This document shows positions 60,992-64,000 of a DNA stretch of 64,000 nucleotides, one piece after another. The notes beneath the pieces were generated by a model, which saw only the letters and a list, made by a program, of their open reading frames with translations, did not search any database and was not told the DNA's origin. The stretch is from Streptomyces sp. TSRI0281 (GTDB taxonomy: Bacteria; Actinomycetota; Actinomycetes; Streptomycetales; Streptomycetaceae). A program made the translations under genes and the position numbers. How positions within the stretch are numbered: position 1 is the stretch's first letter; every line of letters starts with the position of its first letter. The DNA lies in NCBI RefSeq assembly GCF_001905125.1, contig NZ_LWLE01000006.1, positions 161,540 through 225,539 of the forward strand. The letters run 5' to 3'.

Positions 60992-61077
60992 TTGGCTCCG
61001 TATGACACCTCAACAACCTTTGGGTGAAGGGTTATTGACAAGTGTTGAATTGTGCGCCCGGGCGCTCCGATGAGCGT

Positions 61078-61791
61078 TCAGTGCAGTGGGGGTGGGTCGA
61101 GGGTGAAGGAGGCTTCGACCTGGGCGTCGACGTTCTGGCGTACGGGTTCGAGGTCGATGGGGGTGGCCTCGTCGGCCATTTCGGTGGATCCGGCGGCGCT
61201 GAAGGGGATGGCCCGGTGGGCGAAGTCGGCGCGGGCCGTGCGTCGGGTGTTTCCGGTGCCGGTGTCGGCCAGTTCGAGGAGGGCGCCGAGTCGGGTGTCG
61301 AGGGCTTCGGCGTATTCGCGGGCGCGCTGGAGGGCTTCGTGGACGGCTTGGCGGCGGGCGGCGGCGTGGACGGGTGAGTCGGGGCGCAGGCCCCACCAGG
61401 GTCCGTCGACGCGGGTGAGGTCCTGGTCGGCGAGGCGGGCGGTGAGTTCGCCGAGAGCGGTGAAGTCGGTGAGGGTGGCGGTGAGTTGGATGCGTCCGTG
61501 GTAGGCGCGGACGCGTTCGCCGCGGCCGTGGCGGGTGAGTTCGGGGCTGATGGTGAGGGTGCCGGTCTGGAGTGTGTCGACGGCGTCTCCGTAGCTCTTG
61601 ATGAGGTCGATGGTGTGGGTGTTGCGGCGGGTGAGGTCGTCGAGGGTGGTGCGTCGGTCGGTGCCGCGGGCGCTGAGGGTGATGGTGACGTGGGCGGTCT
61701 CGGGGTCGACTTCGAGGTGGGCTTCGCCGCGGACGGTGAGGTGGGGGGTTTGGGGGGTGCCGTACGGGTGGTGGTGGGTGGTGTCGGTCAT
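61078..61791 (-). CDS. SIMPL (DUF541) domain protein
   Basis: 237 residues of the SIMPL/DUF541 family: PHLTVRGEAHLEVDPETAHVTITLSARG at the start, then YHGRIQLTATLTDFTALGELTARLAD and the helical AARRQAVHEALQRAREYAEAL. No signal peptide is apparent. Relatives are periplasmic oxidative-stress-linked proteins (E. coli YggE) or cytoplasmic. The biochemical role is unknown. The ATG at 61791 begins MTDTTHHHPYG; the open frame further upstream is not conserved. It is divergent from the secreted nucleotidase gene. Confidence 0.85.
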   Translation of the reverse strand: MTDTTHHHPYGTPQTPHLTVRGEAHLEVDPETAHVTITLSARGTDRRTTLDDLTRRNTHTIDLIKSYGDAVDTLQTGTLTISPELTRHGRGERVRAYHGRIQLTATLTDFTALGELTARLADQDLTRVDGPWWGLRPDSPVHAAARRQAVHEALQRAREYAEALDTRLGALLELADTGTGNTRRTARADFAHRAIPFSAAGSTEMADEATPIDLEPVRQNVDAQVEASFTLDPPPLH

Positions 61792-61917
61792 GCGTTCACT
61801 CTGGCACGGGGGATGTGTGCTCCGGTGGTCATCAGATCGAAACCTGCGCGGGGTGTTGCCGGGTGTGGTTGCTGGGCCAGAATCTACGCGCGTTGCCCAA
61901 CTGAACGAGGAGTAAGA

Positions 61918-63738
61918 ATGCCGTTGAACCGTAGGACGTTTCTGGGCCGTTCGGCAGCCGCCGGTGCGGGTGTGGCGATGGCCGGCGGGGCTGTCGTGGG
62001 GTCTGCCGGGGCTGCGGGGGCGGAGGGGCGGCACGGTCATGGCCATGGCCGTCCGGCGAAGCGGTATTCGTTCACGGTGATGGGCACGACGGATCTGCAC
62101 GGCAATGTTTTCAACTGGGACTACTTCACGGACAAGGAGTTCGACGACGCGGCGCACAACGATGTGGGCCTGGCGAAGATCTCCACGCTCGTGGATCAGG
62201 TGCGGAAGGAGAAGGGCCGCCGCAATACGCTGCTGATCGATGCGGGTGACACGATCCAGGGCACCCAGTTGTCGTACTACTACGCGAAGATCGATCCGAT
62301 CACGGCGAGGCGTGGCCCGGTCCATCCGATGGCGCAGGCGATGAACGCGATCGGGTACGACGCGGCCGCGCTGGGGAATCACGAGTTCAATTACGGTATT
62401 CCGGTGCTGCGGAAGTTCGAGGAGCAGTGTGATTTCCCGCTGCTCGGTGCGAATGCGCTGGATGCGAAGACGTTGCGGCCGGCGTTCGCCCCGTATGTGA
62501 TCAAGCGGCTGCGTACTCCGCACGGTCGTGATGTGCGGGTGGCGGTGCTGGGGTTGACGAATCCTGGGATCGCGATCTGGGACAAGGCGAATGTGGGCGG
62601 GAAGATGGTGTTCCCGGGTCTTGAGGAGCAGGCGGCGAAGTGGGTGCCGAAGCTGCGGTCGATGGGCGCGGATGTGGTGATCGTGTCGGCGCATTCAGGT
62701 TCGTCGGGTACGTCGTCGTACGGTGATCAGTTGCCGTATGTGGAGAATGCGGCGGGTCTGGTGGCGGAGCAGGTGCCGGGAATCGATGCGATTCTGGTGG
62801 GGCATGCCCATCTGGAGATTCCTGAGCATTTCGTGACGAACAAGGCGACGGGTAAGCAGGTTGTTCTGTCGGAGCCGGCGAAGTGGGGGCAGCGGCTGAC
62901 GCTGTTCGACTTCGATCTGGTGTGGAAGAAGGGGCGCTGGACGGTCGAGAGGGCCGGGGCGCAGGTGCTGAACTCGAATGCGGTGGCGGAGGACCGGAAG
63001 GTGACGTCGCTGTTGCGGGACGAGCACCGGAAGGTGGTGGCCTATGTGAATCAGGTCATCGGTACGTCGGTGGTGGCGATGTCGACGGCGGCGGCGCCGT
63101 GGAAGGACGAGCCGATCATCGATCTGATCAATCAGGTTCAGGCGGAGACGGTGAAGGCGGCTCTGGCGGGTGGCGAGTACGCGGCGCTGCCGGTGTTGTC
63201 GCAGGCGTCGTGCTTCTCGCGGACGGCGGCGATTCCGGCGGGTGAGGTGACGATTCGGGATGCGGCCGGTCTGTATCCGTTCGAGAACACGCTTGAGGCG
63301 CGGTTGTTGACGGGTGCGCAGCTCAAGGATTATCTGGAGTATTCGGCGAAGTATTACGTGCGGACGGCGGCCGGCGCTCCGGTGGATACGTCGAAGCTGA
63401 CGAACGCGGACAACACTCCGGATTACAATTATGATGCGGTGTCGGGTGTGACGTACGACGTCGATATCGCGAAGCCGGTGGGTTCGCGGATCGTGGGGCT
63501 TTCCTTTGAGGGGAAGGCCATCGATCCGGCGGCGCAGTTTGTGTTTGCGGTGAATAACTACCGGGCGAGCGGTGGGGGTAACTTCCCGCATGTGCCGGGT
63601 GCGAAGCAGCTGTGGGCGAATTCGGATGAGATCCGGAACACGATCATCGGCTGGGTTCAGGCGAAGGGGTCGGTGGATCCGGCGGCGTTCGCTTCGGTGG
63701 GATGGCGTTTGACGCGGGATGGTGTGCCGGTGTTCTAG
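61918..63738 (+). CDS. Tat-secreted 5'-nucleotidase / metallophosphoesterase
   Basis: 606 residues. A Tat signal (RRTFLGRSAAAGAGVAMAGG) and a calcineurin-like domain with the dimetal ligands: FTVMGTTDLHGNVFNW, LLIDAGDTIQG, ALGNHEFNYG, VIVSAHSGSSG and VGHAHLEIPE. The C-terminal 5'-nucleotidase domain binds substrate (LSQASCFSRTAAIPAGEVTIRD; PFENTLEARLLTGAQLKDYLEYS). It dephosphorylates nucleotides (or 2',3'-cyclic nucleotides) outside the cell. GAGGAGTAAG precedes the ATG. + strand is markedly G-rich here. Confidence 0.93.
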   Translation: MPLNRRTFLGRSAAAGAGVAMAGGAVVGSAGAAGAEGRHGHGHGRPAKRYSFTVMGTTDLHGNVFNWDYFTDKEFDDAAHNDVGLAKISTLVDQVRKEKGRRNTLLIDAGDTIQGTQLSYYYAKIDPITARRGPVHPMAQAMNAIGYDAAALGNHEFNYGIPVLRKFEEQCDFPLLGANALDAKTLRPAFAPYVIKRLRTPHGRDVRVAVLGLTNPGIAIWDKANVGGKMVFPGLEEQAAKWVPKLRSMGADVVIVSAHSGSSGTSSYGDQLPYVENAAGLVAEQVPGIDAILVGHAHLEIPEHFVTNKATGKQVVLSEPAKWGQRLTLFDFDLVWKKGRWTVERAGAQVLNSNAVAEDRKVTSLLRDEHRKVVAYVNQVIGTSVVAMSTAAAPWKDEPIIDLINQVQAETVKAALAGGEYAALPVLSQASCFSRTAAIPAGEVTIRDAAGLYPFENTLEARLLTGAQLKDYLEYSAKYYVRTAAGAPVDTSKLTNADNTPDYNYDAVSGVTYDVDIAKPVGSRIVGLSFEGKAIDPAAQFVFAVNNYRASGGGNFPHVPGAKQLWANSDEIRNTIIGWVQAKGSVDPAAFASVGWRLTRDGVPVF

Positions 63739-63759
63739 TTCGGGTGGGCTTGTGGTGTG

Positions 63760-63805
63760 GGGCGACCGTCTCCGGTGGGTTTTCGGGGGCGGCCGCCCTT
63801 TTTTA
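63760..63805 (+). terminator. intrinsic terminator with T-tract
   Basis: GGGCGACCG (63760-63768) pairs with CGGCCGCCC (63791-63799; one mismatch), followed by six T residues (63800-63805). This is one of the few classic U-tract terminators in the window. Confidence 0.7.
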
Positions 63806-63856
63806 TGGGCTGGGTGCGCTGGGGGTATGGGGTTCGCCGGGGGTCCTGGGGGTGGG

Positions 63857-64000
63857 TCAGTTGCTTTGGGTGAGGGGGATGAGGGCGGGGCCCTGTGCGG
63901 TGATTAGGGGGGTGGGTTGGGGGGTGAGGCCGAAGGTGGTGAAGGCGGTGCGTTGTGGGAGGGGGTAGGGCTCGGCGCCGGTGAGGCTGTTGAGGATGGT
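63857..64000 (-). CDS. 3' end of an unidentified gene (continues past window)
   Basis: The minus-strand frame is open from the window end to TGA at 63859-63857, giving 47 C-terminal residues (TILNSLTGAEPYPLPQRTAF near the start of the visible part; LIPLTQSN at the end). Codon use is GC-rich and gene-like. Too short to assign. Confidence 0.55.
   Translation of the reverse strand, partial: TILNSLTGAEPYPLPQRTAFTTFGLTPQPTPLITAQGPALIPLTQSN

Overview
The window is high-GC actinobacterial DNA, almost certainly a Streptomyces chromosome. Reasons: strong G/C third-codon bias, GTG starts with GTGA stop/start overlaps, mycothiol-type enzymes, Ter-family stress genes, and a gene order (uvrA - uvrB - secreted glpQ - rpsA - polA - liv operon - ANTAR regulator - pyk) that I remember from the core of Streptomyces chromosomes. 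It is a core housekeeping region: no prophage, insertion sequence, CRISPR array or biosynthetic cluster is visible.

Layout. 1-4.5 kb: uvrA (3' end outside the window), a mycothiol-dependent isomerase-type protein and a metallo-beta-lactamase-fold hydrolase. 4.7-9 kb: a stress block with terC behind a manganese (yybP-ykoY) riboswitch, a TerD/FtsK-like fusion and a TerD protein. 9-20 kb: uvrB, an MHYT sensor, a secreted glycerophosphodiesterase, the DNA alkyl-repair gene ogt, an MFS exporter, a cupin, the pseudouridine catabolic pair psuG-psuK, a nucleotidyltransferase/uridine-kinase-like fusion and an HxlR regulator. 20-23.3 kb: an AlaA-like aminotransferase, a C39-like protein and, on the minus strand, an uncharacterised protein gene followed by two tandem tRNA-mimicking RNAs. 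23.5-35.7 kb: a SWIM/SNF2 helicase pair, a slipin, a lipoprotein, a methyltransferase, an ADP-ribosylglycohydrolase, small proteins, coaE, a PAC2 protein and a secreted beta-helix protein. 35.8-51.4 kb: rpsA, a methyltransferase, hrpB, a DUF3068 protein, a 45-residue membrane peptide, a lytic transglycosylase, a DUF4184 protein, polA, an FdhF/YdeP-type oxidoreductase and a thioesterase. 52-57.7 kb: a complete branched-chain amino acid ABC operon. 57.8-64 kb: ANTAR regulator, tRNA-Leu(CAA) with an adjacent LAGLIDADG-type gene, pyk, a SIMPL protein, a Tat-secreted 5'-nucleotidase and the 3' end of one more gene.

How it works together. DNA repair is a recurring theme (uvrA, uvrB, ogt, polA, the helicases). 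uvrB and ogt share a promoter of the form TTGTCAGTG-N8-TACGGT that matches the RecA-independent (PafBC-type) damage promoter known from mycobacteria. A weaker copy precedes the SNF2/SWIM operon.

The strongest unusual finding lies at 22230-22538 (minus strand). Two consecutive RNAs each carry a canonical tRNA T-arm, acceptor stem and D-arm, but in circularly permuted order. The acceptor end is closed by a loop and the ends of the RNA pair where an anticodon arm would be. This is the layout of the tRNA-mimicking module of bacterial Y RNAs (YrlA), yet no Ro/Rsr or RtcB gene is nearby; the only partner in sight is the 243-residue protein encoded directly upstream.
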